From JABCPO02 sp963546185 (GTDB taxonomy: Bacteria > Bacillota > Clostridia > TANB77 > CAG-508), in contig CAUULU010000002.1 of assembly GCA_963546185.1 (NCBI GenBank), positions 1 through 37,961 of the forward strand: a stretch of 37,961 bases of DNA, read 5' to 3'. Both the position numbers and the translations under genes were made by a program. Under the pieces are notes generated by a model. The model was not told the origin of the DNA. It saw nothing but the letters and a program-made list of their open reading frames with translations, and ran no database searches. Below are positions 19,241 through 28,400 of the stretch, one piece after another. The stretch's first letter is position 1; the number at the start of each line of letters is the position of its first letter.

Positions 19241-19279
19241 ATGAGAGTGCAAGCTAATAAGGAAGGTACTCTCATTTTA
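19241..19279 (+). terminator. likely intrinsic terminator after greA
   Basis: An 8-bp stem ATGAGAGT/ACTCTCAT (19241-19248 with 19268-19275) and a 19-base loop, followed by TTTTA. The loop is long, so strength is uncertain; the next gene begins 20 bases later. Confidence 0.5.
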
Positions 19280-19297
19280 TAGGTATAAGGGGGAAAT

Positions 19298-20562
19298 TTG
19301 AGAAAAAATAAGTATGGTAAAGAGATAGAATTACTTGCACCTGCAGGATCATATGAAAAAGCAATAATAGCATTTAAATATGGAGCAGATGCAATATATA
19401 TAGGGACACCTAAAATATCATTAAGAACAAAGGCAAAGATAGAACAAGAAGATTTAGAAAAAGTAGTAACATATGCACATTCACATGGAAAAAAAGTATA
19501 TGCAGCAATAAACATATATGCAGATGATGACCAATATGAAGATATAATAGAACAATGTAAAATGCTAGAAGAACTAAAAGTAGATGGAATAATAGCAGCA
19601 GATGGTGGGATTATAGAAACAATAAAAGAATATGCGCCATCAATACCAATAAATATAAGTACACAAGCAAATACAATAAGTTTACCTGCATGTAAGTTCT
19701 GGAAAAATAATGGAGCTAAAAGAGTAATATTAGGAAGAGAAATAAATATTGAAAACTTAAAAAAGATTATGAATGATAAAGATGATGATTTAGAAGTAGA
19801 AATATTTATACACCGGAGCAATATGTTTTGCATATTCAGGAAGATGTTACCTAAGCGATTTTATAGTAGGAGAACAAGCAAGTGCAAATAAAGGAAAATG
19901 TGCACAGCTTTGCAGATGGAACTATAATCTATATGTAGAAAATCCAAAGAATAAAGGAGAACTATATCCTGTTATGGAAGATGAAAATGGTATGACAATA
20001 TTTTCATCAAAAGACTTATGCTTAATAGATGAATTACCAGAAATAGTAGAAATGGGAATAGATAGTTTAAAAATAGAAGGAAGATTAAAGACAGAAAACT
20101 ATTTAGCAAGTATTGTAAATACATATAGATGTGCATTAGATACAATATTAGATGGTAAAGAATATGATAAAGATAAGTTTAGAGCAGAAATAGACAAGGT
20201 AAAAACAAGAGCATTAACTAAGTTTAATTTTAATATTAAATCAAATGATAAAATTGATGAAATACAAGATTTAAAAGGAAGACAATATAATGATAAATAT
20301 CAATTTGGTGCAATTGTTGATGAAAAATTAGAAAACCGGAATGTATAGGGTATATATAAAAAATCAATTAAAACTGGGAGATAATTTAGAAATAATAATA
20401 CCAGGAGTATTAGAACCAATTAAATTTAAGATAGAAAAACTTGTATCTGTAGATACAGGAGAAGATATTGAGGTTGTAAACCCAGGAGTTAAAGACCAAC
20501 AGGTTATAATGAATATACCAGTTGATGCAGAAAAATTCTATGTTATAAGGAAAGAAATATAA
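19298..20562 (+). CDS. U32-family protein, TrhP/RlhA-like tRNA or rRNA hydroxylation (two +1 CGG sites)
   Basis: U32 proteins of this type use prephenate-dependent chemistry to hydroxylate uridine-34 of tRNA (TrhP) or a cytidine of 23S rRNA (RlhA). The protein shows LLAPAGSYEKAIIAFKYGAD, the VYAAINIYADDD strand, and the cysteine signature CFAYSGRCYLSDF...GKCAQLCRW expected to hold an iron-sulfur cluster. In-frame CGGA at 19814 gives IFIH-GAICFAYSG, and 20337 gives KLEN-GMYRVYIKN. Both restore a single 420-aa protein of family length. The first site lies just before the conserved cysteines, so no functional protein is made without the shift. Start is TTG at 19298 behind AGGGGG. It abuts tcdA without a gap. 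Assignment between TrhP and RlhA is not certain; the tRNA context favours TrhP. Confidence 0.82.
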
Positions 20563-21340
20563 ATGGAAAATATAGTAAAAGATTATAATAAAGAATATGG
20601 AAATTATGAATATAATGATATGTTCCAAAGACAGATATTACTTTTAGGAGAAGAAAATCAAGAAAAAATAAGAAATACTAAAATAGCAATATTTGGACTT
20701 CGGAGGAGTAGGTTCATTTGTATTTGAATCTTTTGCAAGAAATGGTATAGAAAATATGATTCTTTGTGATAAAGATATAGTAGATGTAACAAACTTAAAT
20801 AGACAACTTGTTGCAGAAATAGGAAATATTGGAAGAAAAAAAGCAGAAATTGCAAAAGAATTAGTACATAGAGTAAATAGTAATGTTAAAGTATATGATA
20901 TATGTAAGGAAATAAAAGATTATAGTGATTTAGAAGAAATATTTGAAAATACATTTTATCCAGACTATATAATAGATGCAGTTGATGATATAAATGCTAA
21001 GATTATGATAATAAGATATGCAACAGAAAAAGGAATAAAGATTATAACATCTACAGGGGCAGCACAAAAGACAAAGCCATGGATGGTAAAAATGGATAAA
21101 ATATATAATACTAAAAATTGCTCACTTGGTAAAATATTAAGAAAAAGATTAAAAGATATAGAAAAAGAAGAAAGAATAGAAAATAATAAGAAAATATTAT
21201 TCAAAAATGTATATTCAATATATTCAGAAGAGATACCACAAAAATCACAAGGTGTAAATAAGACTCTTATGGAGGTTACATCAACATATGGAATATTTAT
21301 AGCGGCATATGTTATAAATGATATTTGCAAAAAACACTAA
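20563..21340 (+). CDS. tcdA: tRNA threonylcarbamoyladenosine dehydratase (one +1 CGG site)
   Basis: TcdA (CsdL) is an E1-like ATP-dependent enzyme that cyclises t6A37 to ct6A in ANN-reading tRNAs. Visible are FQRQILLLGEENQEKIRNTK, the nucleotide-binding loop IFGLGGVGSFVFESFARNGI, CDKDIVDVTNLNRQ, a DYIIDAVDDINAK segment, and a C-terminal TSTYGIFIAAYVI helix. In-frame CGGA at 20701 falls at the first Gly of GG in that loop: CTT-C-GGA-GGA-GTA. Unshifted translation would stop a few codons later and lose the ATP site. Recoded length is 258 aa, normal. Its ATG follows the U32 stop directly, so the two tRNA-modification genes are co-translated. Confidence 0.88.
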
Positions 21341-21353
21341 TATAGTATATAAT
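21325..21353 (+). promoter_or_regulatory. sigma-A promoter of rpsO
   Basis: TTGCAA (21325-21330), exactly 17 bases, then a perfect TATAAT (21348-21353). The -35 lies inside the end of tcdA. The start near 21360 gives a leader of about 87 bases containing the hairpin at 21395-21419. Confidence 0.75.
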
Positions 21354-21394
21354 ACAATTATGAAATAAATATGAAAAAATAAATCTATTACTTG

Positions 21395-21419
21395 GATATA
21401 CGAAATGTCGGTGTATATC
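21395..21419 (+). promoter_or_regulatory. leader hairpin of rpsO, possible S15 autoregulatory element
   Basis: GATATAC (21395-21401) pairs with GTATATC (21413-21419) around an 11-base loop, in the 5' leader of the S15 gene and 18 bases ahead of its GGAGAGG site. S15 mRNA leaders in Firmicutes often carry S15-binding structures. Whether this is one cannot be proved from one sequence. The loop holds the only non-coding CGG of the window (21409-21411). Confidence 0.4.
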
Positions 21420-21446
21420 TATGTTTTAGAGGATAAGGAGAGGAAA

Positions 21447-21713
21447 ATGACAAAAGAAAGAAAAGAACAATTAATAAAAGAATACGGAAGAAATGGACAA
21501 GATACAGGTTCTGTAGAAGTACAATTAGCATTATTAACAGAAAGAATAAATGAACTTACAGAACATTTAAAAGTTCATAAAAAAGATAACCACTCAAAAG
21601 TTGGATTATTAAAATTAGTAGGTAAGAGAAGAAATTTCATGAAATACTTAGCTAAAAAAGATTTAAAAACATATTTAGAAGTAACAACTAAATTAGGAAT
21701 AAGAAAAAAATAA
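21447..21713 (+). CDS. rpsO: 30S ribosomal protein S15
   Basis: An 88-aa S15 with canonical features: KEQLIKEYGRNGQDTGSVEVQ, the H-x-K-DNHSKVGLLKLVGKRR loop (HKKDNHSKVGLLKLVGKRRN) and the LKTYLEVTTKLGIRKK end. ATG at 21447 is preceded by GGAGAGG (21437-21443); the in-frame upstream ATG at 21405 lies in the leader and lacks a ribosome site. No in-frame CGG. A terminator follows, so the gene is monocistronic. Confidence 0.96.
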   Translation: MTKERKEQLIKEYGRNGQDTGSVEVQLALLTERINELTEHLKVHKKDNHSKVGLLKLVGKRRNFMKYLAKKDLKTYLEVTTKLGIRKK

Positions 21714-21738
21714 TCAATTAAAATAGTTTAAAATAAAT

Positions 21739-21775
21739 GGTCTAAAAAATACAAAGATTTTTTGGGCTATTTTTA
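21739..21775 (+). terminator. intrinsic terminator after rpsO
   Basis: A 12-bp stem with G-U pairs (21739-21750 with 21757-21768, loop ACAAAG) followed by a short T run. It separates rpsO from the next gene. Confidence 0.75.
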
Positions 21776-21810
21776 CTATATAATTACTAAAGAAAAGTGG
21801 GGATAATGAT

Positions 21811-22650
21811 ATGGATAAAAAAGAAATTAAAAATATAAACCTATGGATAGCGTTAATTGTATTAATTATGATAGGAATACCATGTATATATTATTTGGTA
21901 AATAGAATATGTTTTGTATGTACAATAGAAAATATTTCTCAAGATATATCTAAAAAATTTGAAGAAGAAAATAGGCAAAAGCTTGAAAAAAGTTATGAAG
22001 AAGACTATATAGTAAATGCAGAAGGAACATATAAGAAAAGTGATATTAAGAAAGATGAAATTTTAGAAAAACAGAATATACAAGAATTTGATGAAAAGAT
22101 ATATGATAATAAATATTTAAAAGAAAAATCTTCAAATATAATAATAGCAAGAGTAAAAGATGCAAAAGGAATAGTATCTTCATATACTTATGAAAATGAA
22201 GGAAAAGAAAAAACAAGAAAAAGAATTGATACAGAAGCAAATCTAGAAATAATAGGACAATTAAAGGGAAGCATTAAAGAAAATAATATAAAGATGATAT
22301 TAAAAAATACAGGTATTGTTCCAAAAGAAAAATATACAAGAATAGAATCAGATGATAAACTTTCAGATGAAGAAGAGAAAAAATATAAATATATAGAGCA
22401 AAAAGATATAGAACAAAAAGTTTTCTTAGAAGAAGGAAAGATATACTTATTCTTCTTAAAATATAATAGCAAAGAAAATATTTATGAAGCAGGATATCCA
22501 GATGTATATGTAAGAGAATTAAATAAGATGAGCAAGAAAAAACTTGTAGAAGAAATAGAAAAGTATAATGGGAATGGTAAGATTTCTGATGAAATAGAAG
22601 TAAGAAAAACAAAAGAACAAGGATATGAAAAATTAAATACGGTTATATAA
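21811..22650 (+). CDS. single-pass membrane protein, function unknown
   Basis: A 279-aa protein with one N-terminal membrane helix (about residues 9-35, WIALIVLIMIGIPCIYYLV) and a large charged extracytoplasmic part. Within it a beta-rich stretch (NIIIARVKDAKGIVSSYTY, TEANLEIIGQLKGSIKENN, GKIYLFFLKYN) resembles small domains of unknown function in clostridial surface proteins. No enzymatic motif is visible. It stands alone between two terminators. CGG at 22640 is ACG-GTT and does not affect the frame. Confidence 0.65.
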   Translation: MDKKEIKNINLWIALIVLIMIGIPCIYYLVNRICFVCTIENISQDISKKFEEENRQKLEKSYEEDYIVNAEGTYKKSDIKKDEILEKQNIQEFDEKIYDNKYLKEKSSNIIIARVKDAKGIVSSYTYENEGKEKTRKRIDTEANLEIIGQLKGSIKENNIKMILKNTGIVPKEKYTRIESDDKLSDEEEKKYKYIEQKDIEQKVFLEEGKIYLFFLKYNSKENIYEAGYPDVYVRELNKMSKKKLVEEIEKYNGNGKISDEIEVRKTKEQGYEKLNTVI

Positions 22651-22693
22651 AAGATTATATAATTAGAATAAAATAGTATAATAAAAAAGATTG

Positions 22694-22736
22694 AAATCTA
22701 AAGATATTTAAGATGTTGATATCTTTAGATTTTTTG
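22694..22736 (+). terminator. strong intrinsic terminator
   Basis: A perfect 14-bp stem (22694-22707 with 22719-22732, loop 22708-22718) followed by a T run. It insulates the Clp gene from the upstream membrane-protein gene. Confidence 0.9.
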
Positions 22737-22778
22737 GTTATAATTAGCTATTAATATATAAAATATTATAATAAACTC

Positions 22779-22807
22779 TTTACAATTATGTTAAAAATGT
22801 ATAAAAT
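22779..22807 (+). promoter_or_regulatory. predicted sigma-A promoter of the Clp ATPase gene
   Basis: TTTACA (22779-22784) and TAAAAT (22802-22807) with a 17-base gap. The expected start near 22814 falls inside the CIRCE-like repeat, as is common for HrcA-repressed promoters. Confidence 0.55.
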
Positions 22808-22811
22808 ATGT

Positions 22812-22838
22812 TTAGCAGTAAAGAAGAAAGACTGCTAA
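22812..22838 (+). promoter_or_regulatory. CIRCE-like operator (probable HrcA site)
   Basis: TTAGCAGTA - nine bases - GACTGCTAA. The classical CIRCE element is TTAGCACTC-N9-GAGTGCTAA: outer six bases of both arms, the nine-base spacing and the 27-base length all match, while the inner three differ (arms still pair as TTAGCAGT/ACTGCTAA). It overlaps the predicted transcription start of the Clp gene, fitting heat-shock control by HrcA. A CtsR-type AGGTCAAA direct repeat, usual for clpC, is not present. Confidence 0.65.
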
Positions 22839-22895
22839 AAAGATAAAATTAAACTAAAATTAGTTTAAAGCTATGAGTTTAGGAAAGAGGGCTTA

Positions 22896-25684
22896 ATGAA
22901 AAAATTAACAAAACAACAAATAAAGAAAATAACAAATGAGCTAATCACATTTTATCTATATAATTTAACAAAAGAAATGTATATAAATGATGGATATTAT
23001 ATAGATATGTTTGAATTCTTTTTTGTATTAATTGATGAAGGGACTTTGCCAGAATTTGAATTAAATCAATACTATATGGAAATAGGACAAGAACCTTTTA
23101 GATATATACCTCTTGATAATGTTATAGAAAATGTAAGAAAATATATAAGTGAAAAAACTTTGACTTTAAAAAAAGGTGCAACAGTGTTAAACCTATTTGA
23201 AGGATATATAACAAAAGCACAAGAAAGAAATATGATATTAAAACAAAGTATAGATAGACTATATGCAAGAGAAATAAGTAAAGAAGAATATGATAAACTT
23301 TGGAAAATTAAAGAAGATAAGAGAAATTTAGAAAAAAATAATGAAGTAGAAAATAATGATTTTAATCATAATAAGCAAGAAAATATTAAAGGGATAATAA
23401 AATTTCCAAATGGAATGACATTTGAAACAGATAATTTAAAAGAAGAAGATATGGAAGAATTTCAAAAACATTTAAAGAAGATAATGGATAAGGCAACAAT
23501 GATTGATCCTAAAATTATGGATGAAAGTCTTTCAAAACTAAATAATATGTCACCAGAAGAAATAGAGAAAATGAATGAAATGGCACAAAAGATTTTTGGA
23601 AATTTAGGAAATCCTTTCCGGAAATGGTATGGAAGATATGGAATTTGGAGAAAAAGATTTTCCAGAAGAAATGGAAAACCATGATAAAACTACTGAAAAT
23701 AATGAAGAAAATAAGAATGTTTCTAAAGAAGACAAAAGAACAGTAGAAGCTAAAAAGTTTTTAAATAATTTCGGAACAAACCTTAATGAAAAAGCAAAAC
23801 ATGGACAAATAGATAAGGTTATAGGTAGAGAAAAAGAAATAGAAAGATTAGTAGAAATACTAAATAGAAGAAAGAAAAATAATCCATGTATAATAGGAGA
23901 GCCAGGAGTTGGTAAAACTGCTCTTGCTCAAGGGCTAGCACTTAGAATAGTAGAAGGTGATGTACCAGCAAAATTAATGGACAAGGAAATATATCTTTTA
24001 GATATGGGAGCATTAGTTGCAGGAACACAATTTAGAGGACAATTTGAAGGAAGACTTGAAAGACTTGTTAAAGAATGTAAGTTCTTAGGAAATATTGTAC
24101 TTGTAATTGATGAAATACATACAATAACTAAACTTCGGAGAAGGAGAAAGTTCTACAAGTGCAGCAAATATATTAAAACCAGCACTTGCAAACCGGAGAT
24201 CTGCAGGTTATAGGGACAACAACTATAAGGGAATATAGGAAATATATAGAAAAAGATCAGGCATTAGAAAGAAGATTCCAAACAATAATGCTTGAAGAAC
24301 CAAGTGCAGAAGAAGCAGTTGAAATTATAATGGGAATTGCTAAATATTATGAAGATTTTCATAGGGTAATAATTTCTAAAAATATTATAGAAGAAACAGT
24401 AAGACTTTCAGAAAAATATATAAACAATAGGTATTTACCAGATAAAGCAATAGATATTATAGATGAAGCGTGTGCAAGAATAAATCTTGGGAATAAGGAA
24501 TTATACTATTTAGAAAAAGCTAAAACTGAATTAGATGAAGTATTAAAACAAAAAGATGAATATGTACAAAATGCTAAAGAAACAGATTTTGAAAAAATGG
24601 CTGAATTTAAACAAAAAGAAGAAGCTATAAGACTTAAGATAGAAGAGTTAGAAGAAAAAGCAAAACCAATAAGTATGAAGCTTGAAGATATTGCAAAAGT
24701 TATAGAAAAATGGACAAAAATACCTGTAAGTAAGATAACAGAAACAGAAAAATATAAGCTTAAAAATTTAGAAGATGGATTAAGACAAAGGGTTATAGGA
24801 CAAGAAGAAGCATTAACACTTGTATCTAAGGCAATAAGAAGAAATAGGGCAGGAATACAAAGCACTAAAAAACCAGCATCATTCATATTTGTAGGACCTA
24901 CAGGGGTAGGTAAAACAGAGCTTGCAAAAGCATTAGCAGAATTAATGTTTGGTGATGAAAGAAAAATTATTAGAATAGATATGAGTGAATATATGGAAAA
25001 ATATTCAGTATCTAAATTAATAGGGGCAGCACCAGGATATGTAGGATATGAAGAAGGTGGAAATTTAACTGAAAGAGTTAGAAAAAATCCATATTCAATA
25101 ATATTATTTGATGAAATAGAAAAAGCAAACCCAGAAGTATTTAATATATTATTACAAGTACTTGATGATGGTGTTTTAACAGATAGCCAAGGAACAGAGG
25201 TAGACTTTTCAAATACTATTATAATCATGACATCAAATGCAGGATCAAACTTAAACAATAATGGAATAGGATTCCGGAGATGTTAAAGTTATGAAAAAAG
25301 AAAGATTAATGCAAGGTGTAAGAGCAACATTTAGACCAGAATTTTTAAATAGAATAGATGATGTTGTATGTTTTGAAAGCTTATCAAAAGAACAATTACA
25401 TCAAATATTAGAAATATTAGTTAAAAATACAAATAATGCACTTAAAAACAGAAATATATTTGTAGAACTTACAGATAAAGCTAAAGAATTTGTAGTAGAA
25501 AAAGGTACAGATCTTAAAAATGGAGCAAGACCACTTAGAAGAGCAGTACAAAGATATATTGAAGATACAGTTACAGATGGTATATTTAATGAACAAATAC
25601 AAGACCGGAGATACTGTAAAACTAGATATTAATGATGAAAAAAATAATCTTATCATATTAGAAAAAGTAGGAGTAAAGAATTGA
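22896..25684 (+). CDS. ClpC/ClpB-type AAA+ chaperone with unusual N-terminal domain (five +1 CGG sites)
   Basis: A Hsp100 unfoldase with two AAA modules. The recoded protein is about 927 aa. Residues 1-240 are not the usual repeated Clp N-domain; I do not recognise them. D1 starts near 280 (LNEKAKHGQIDKVIGREKEI) with Walker A GEPGVGKT at 334-341 and Walker B VIDEIHT near 405. A short coiled coil follows, and D2 has GPTGVGKT at 666-673, FDEIEKA, FRPEFLNRIDD and the GARPLRRAVQRYIED sensor-2. In-frame CGGA occurs at 23619 (NPF-GNG), 24136 (TKL-GEGESS), 24194 (ALAN-GDLQVIGTTT), 25275 (GIGF-GDVKV) and 25606 (IQD-GDTVKL). Each skipped C keeps normal Clp sequence. TTC-GGA at 23772 is left unshifted. 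Preceded by a CIRCE-like operator; tgt overlaps its stop. Confidence 0.88.
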
Positions 25685-26877
25685 TAGAAGAAAAAGATAA
25701 TAATAATCAGAAAAAAGAAGAGAAAAAGAAAGCATTTTGGTATGAACTTTTACATGAGTGTAAACAGTCTGGGGCAAGAAGGGGGGTAATACATACACCA
25801 CATGGAGATATACAAACACCTATCTTCATGCCTGTAGGTACACTTGCAACTGTTAAAAGTATGACAGAAGATGAATTAAAAGAAATAAATGCGCAGATAA
25901 TACTTGCAAATACATATCATTTAAATTTAAGACCAACTTCAGAACTTATAAAAGATTTTGGAGGACTTCATAAGTTTATGAATTGGGATAGACCAATACT
26001 TACAGATAGCCGGAGGATTCCAAGTATTTTCTTTAAGTAAGATGAGAAAAATAACAGAAGAAGGTGCAGAATTTGTATCACATTTAGATGGTAAAAAATT
26101 ATTTTTATCACCAGAAAGAGCAATTGAAATACAAGAAAATCTAGGTGCAGATATAATCATGTCTTTTGATGAATGTATACCATATCCATCTACATATGAC
26201 TATACTAAGAATTCTACAGAAAGAACACTTAGATGGGCTAAAAGAGGGAAAGATGCACATAAAAGAGAAGACCAGGCATTATTTGGAATAGTGCAAGGAC
26301 GGAATGTATAAGGATTTAAGACAAATGTGTGTTGATGAAATGACAAAAATGGACTTTGACCGGATATAGTGTAGGTGGATTAAGTGTTGGAGAACCAAGA
26401 GAACTTATGTGTGAAATGCTTGAATATACAACAAAGCTACTTCCAAAAGATAAGCCAAGATATAATATGGGGATAGGATCACCAGATTATATATTTGACT
26501 CTGTAGAAAGAGGAATAGATATGTTTGACTGTGTATATCCAACAAGAATAGCAAGACACGGACAAGCTTTAACACATAATGGTAAACTTACAATTAGAAA
26601 TGCAAAGTATAGAGAAAGTAAAGAACCACTAGATAGTGAATGTGATTGTAGGGTGTGTAAGAATTATACAAGAGGATATATTAGACACCTTATAAACACA
26701 AATGAAATATTAGGTATGAGACTTGTTTCATATCATAACCTATATTTCTTACTTAAGCTTACAGATAACATTAGAAAAGCAATAGAAGAAGATAGATTTT
26801 TAGATTACAAGAAAGAATTCTACAAGAAGTTTGGAATAGAAGATGTAGAGCTTAAGGATAAGAAAGAAGATAAATAA
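25681..26877 (+). CDS. tgt: tRNA-guanine transglycosylase (three +1 CGG sites)
   Basis: Tgt exchanges G34 for a queuosine precursor in tRNAs with GUN anticodons (Asp, Asn, His, Tyr). The 397-aa recoded protein has PHGDIQTPIFMPVGTLATVK, ANTYHLNLRP, TDSGGFQVFSL, FGIVQGGMY, DGYSVGGLSVGEP, the nucleophile region DMFDCVYPTR and the zinc site CDCRVC with a downstream histidine. In-frame CGGA occurs at 26011 (TDS-GGFQ), 26300 (VQG-GMY) and 26361 (MDFD-GYSVGG). All three glycines belong to active-site motifs, so nothing functional is made without three recoding events. Start is TTG at 25681 after AGGAG, overlapping the Clp stop by four bases. An N-terminal charged extension of about 15 residues precedes the fold. 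Confidence 0.95.
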
Positions 26878-26916
26878 TAATAGTAATAAAGCAAAATAAT
26901 ATATAGTAAAAACAAG

Positions 26917-26950
26917 AAAAGACTTCAATTAATTTCAATTGAAGTCTTTT
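26917..26950 (+). terminator. bidirectional terminator between tgt and the convergent prepilin-like gene
   Basis: A perfect 14-bp stem (26917-26930 with 26937-26950, loop AATTTC) with T runs on both strands. It lies between the converging gene ends at 26877 and 26963 and serves both. Confidence 0.9.
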
Positions 26951-26962
26951 TATAATTTATGA

Positions 26963-28168
26963 TTATTTTAATCCTGCAGGTAATGTGCTGTAATTTGATG
27001 CTGATGTACATCCAGCAAATACAGAAAAATGAGAAGGGATAGAGATACATTTATTAATTATGTTTTGAGGTATATTAGATAAATGAGTACAATTTCTAAA
27101 TGCGTAATTTACTGCAGTAATATTAGGATTATTTGCAAAAAGATTTTCAGGTATAGAAGTTATTCCTGATTCTGCAAAAGCATTATCAAATGTAGTTGCA
27201 TTAATATTATATTTAAATAGGTTTTCAGGTATAGATGTTATATTTTTACAATTATAAAATACATTATAGAAATATTTTGCATTAACACAATTTTTAAATA
27301 AGTCTTCAGGAATTTCAGTTATGTTATTACAATTATCAAAACTACTCATAGTAATAACATGTTGTTTATTAACAAATAGGTCTTCTGGTATTTTATTAAA
27401 AATGGCTGAATTATATCTAACAGATAATAGATCAGGTTCAGGGGAGTAAATCTTATCTACTGCATGTAAAGTTATAGTAGACTCTTCATTTTTTCCCCAA
27501 TTTATAATATCAATAGATGCAAAAGAATTATTTATTTTAACCTCAAGTCCGCTTAAACCACTCCAAGAATATTCTGAAAAAAGCTTTAAAGTATATTTTC
27601 CAGGAGTGTATGTTTTAGTTACAGATGGACCATAATAACCTTCGTATTTAACTTCACCAGTAGAACCGTCATGAAATTCAGCTTTAATGGGAGCACCAGT
27701 TCCAAAGTGAATAAGCTCTAAATTGGTATTGTTTTTTATATTAAGTCTTAAAACTAATTTATTCTTATCTTCATCTGCTATTGTAGGAGTGTCTGAGTCT
27801 GTTGAAAGTTTTTCAAGTTCTTTAAGTAAATTTTCTTTAGTATCAATGACTTCATTATTTTTATTAATAATATTATCACCAACAATATTATACTTACTTA
27901 AAAAGTTAGTTTCAGATAATACAGCTTCAGCTTTTGGATCAGGTTGACTATTTTCTATAGCTTTTGTTTTTAAGTTTAAATATTCAAGTTTAGCATCATC
28001 ATAAAGTTCTGATTTTTCTTGTTCTATTTTAGCTTGATTAGCCTTGGAGATAAGACCATTTTCTCCAAGAGTAAGCTGTATAGCAATAGCTGCTAAAAGT
28101 AGCATAATTATAATAGTAATAACAAGTGCAATTAAAGTTATTCCATTTTTATTTTTATATATTTTCAT
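26963..28168 (-). CDS. prepilin-like surface protein with BspA-like repeats
   Basis: A 401-aa protein. The prepilin-type N-terminus (NGITLIALVITIIIMLLLA, then GENGLISKANQAK) is followed by a coiled segment to about residue 110, a beta-rich middle domain, and from about 265 four to five imperfect repeats of roughly 25 residues built on IPEDLF-x2-N...F...F-x-NC. These resemble BspA-type leucine-rich repeats of surface adhesins. It is paralogous to the product at 35271-36521 (shared IDIINWG/IDIISWG, SPEPDLLSVRY/SMEPDNLCVRY, IPEDLFVN). ATG at 28168 follows GGAGGA. It has no in-frame CGG: AGC-GGA (27551) and GAC-GGT (27668) are in a different phase and read normally. Confidence 0.78.
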   Translation of the reverse strand: MKIYKNKNGITLIALVITIIIMLLLAAIAIQLTLGENGLISKANQAKIEQEKSELYDDAKLEYLNLKTKAIENSQPDPKAEAVLSETNFLSKYNIVGDNIINKNNEVIDTKENLLKELEKLSTDSDTPTIADEDKNKLVLRLNIKNNTNLELIHFGTGAPIKAEFHDGSTGEVKYEGYYGPSVTKTYTPGKYTLKLFSEYSWSGLSGLEVKINNSFASIDIINWGKNEESTITLHAVDKIYSPEPDLLSVRYNSAIFNKIPEDLFVNKQHVITMSSFDNCNNITEIPEDLFKNCVNAKYFYNVFYNCKNITSIPENLFKYNINATTFDNAFAESGITSIPENLFANNPNITAVNYAFRNCTHLSNIPQNIINKCISIPSHFSVFAGCTSASNYSTLPAGLK

Positions 28169-28400
28169 ATTTATCCTCCATATTTTTATAGCTTAATAGT
28201 ATATTGTAAATATAATATATTCAATTTATTATATAAATGGATATAGAAAATATATTAGATTGTAATAATCGTGTAACAATAATTAAATTTACTTTTATAT
28301 TAAGTTTATAATATTATACTTTAAATTACATTTAATTATATGTATAATAACAATGTATTAATATATTTTGAAATGAAAATATAATAGGTGGAGGAAAATT

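Noticed and set aside
21405..21446. Upstream in-frame start of rpsO giving a 14-residue extension
   Set aside because: The strong GGAGAGG site and the family N-terminus both fit the ATG at 21447; the upstream ATG overlaps the leader hairpin.
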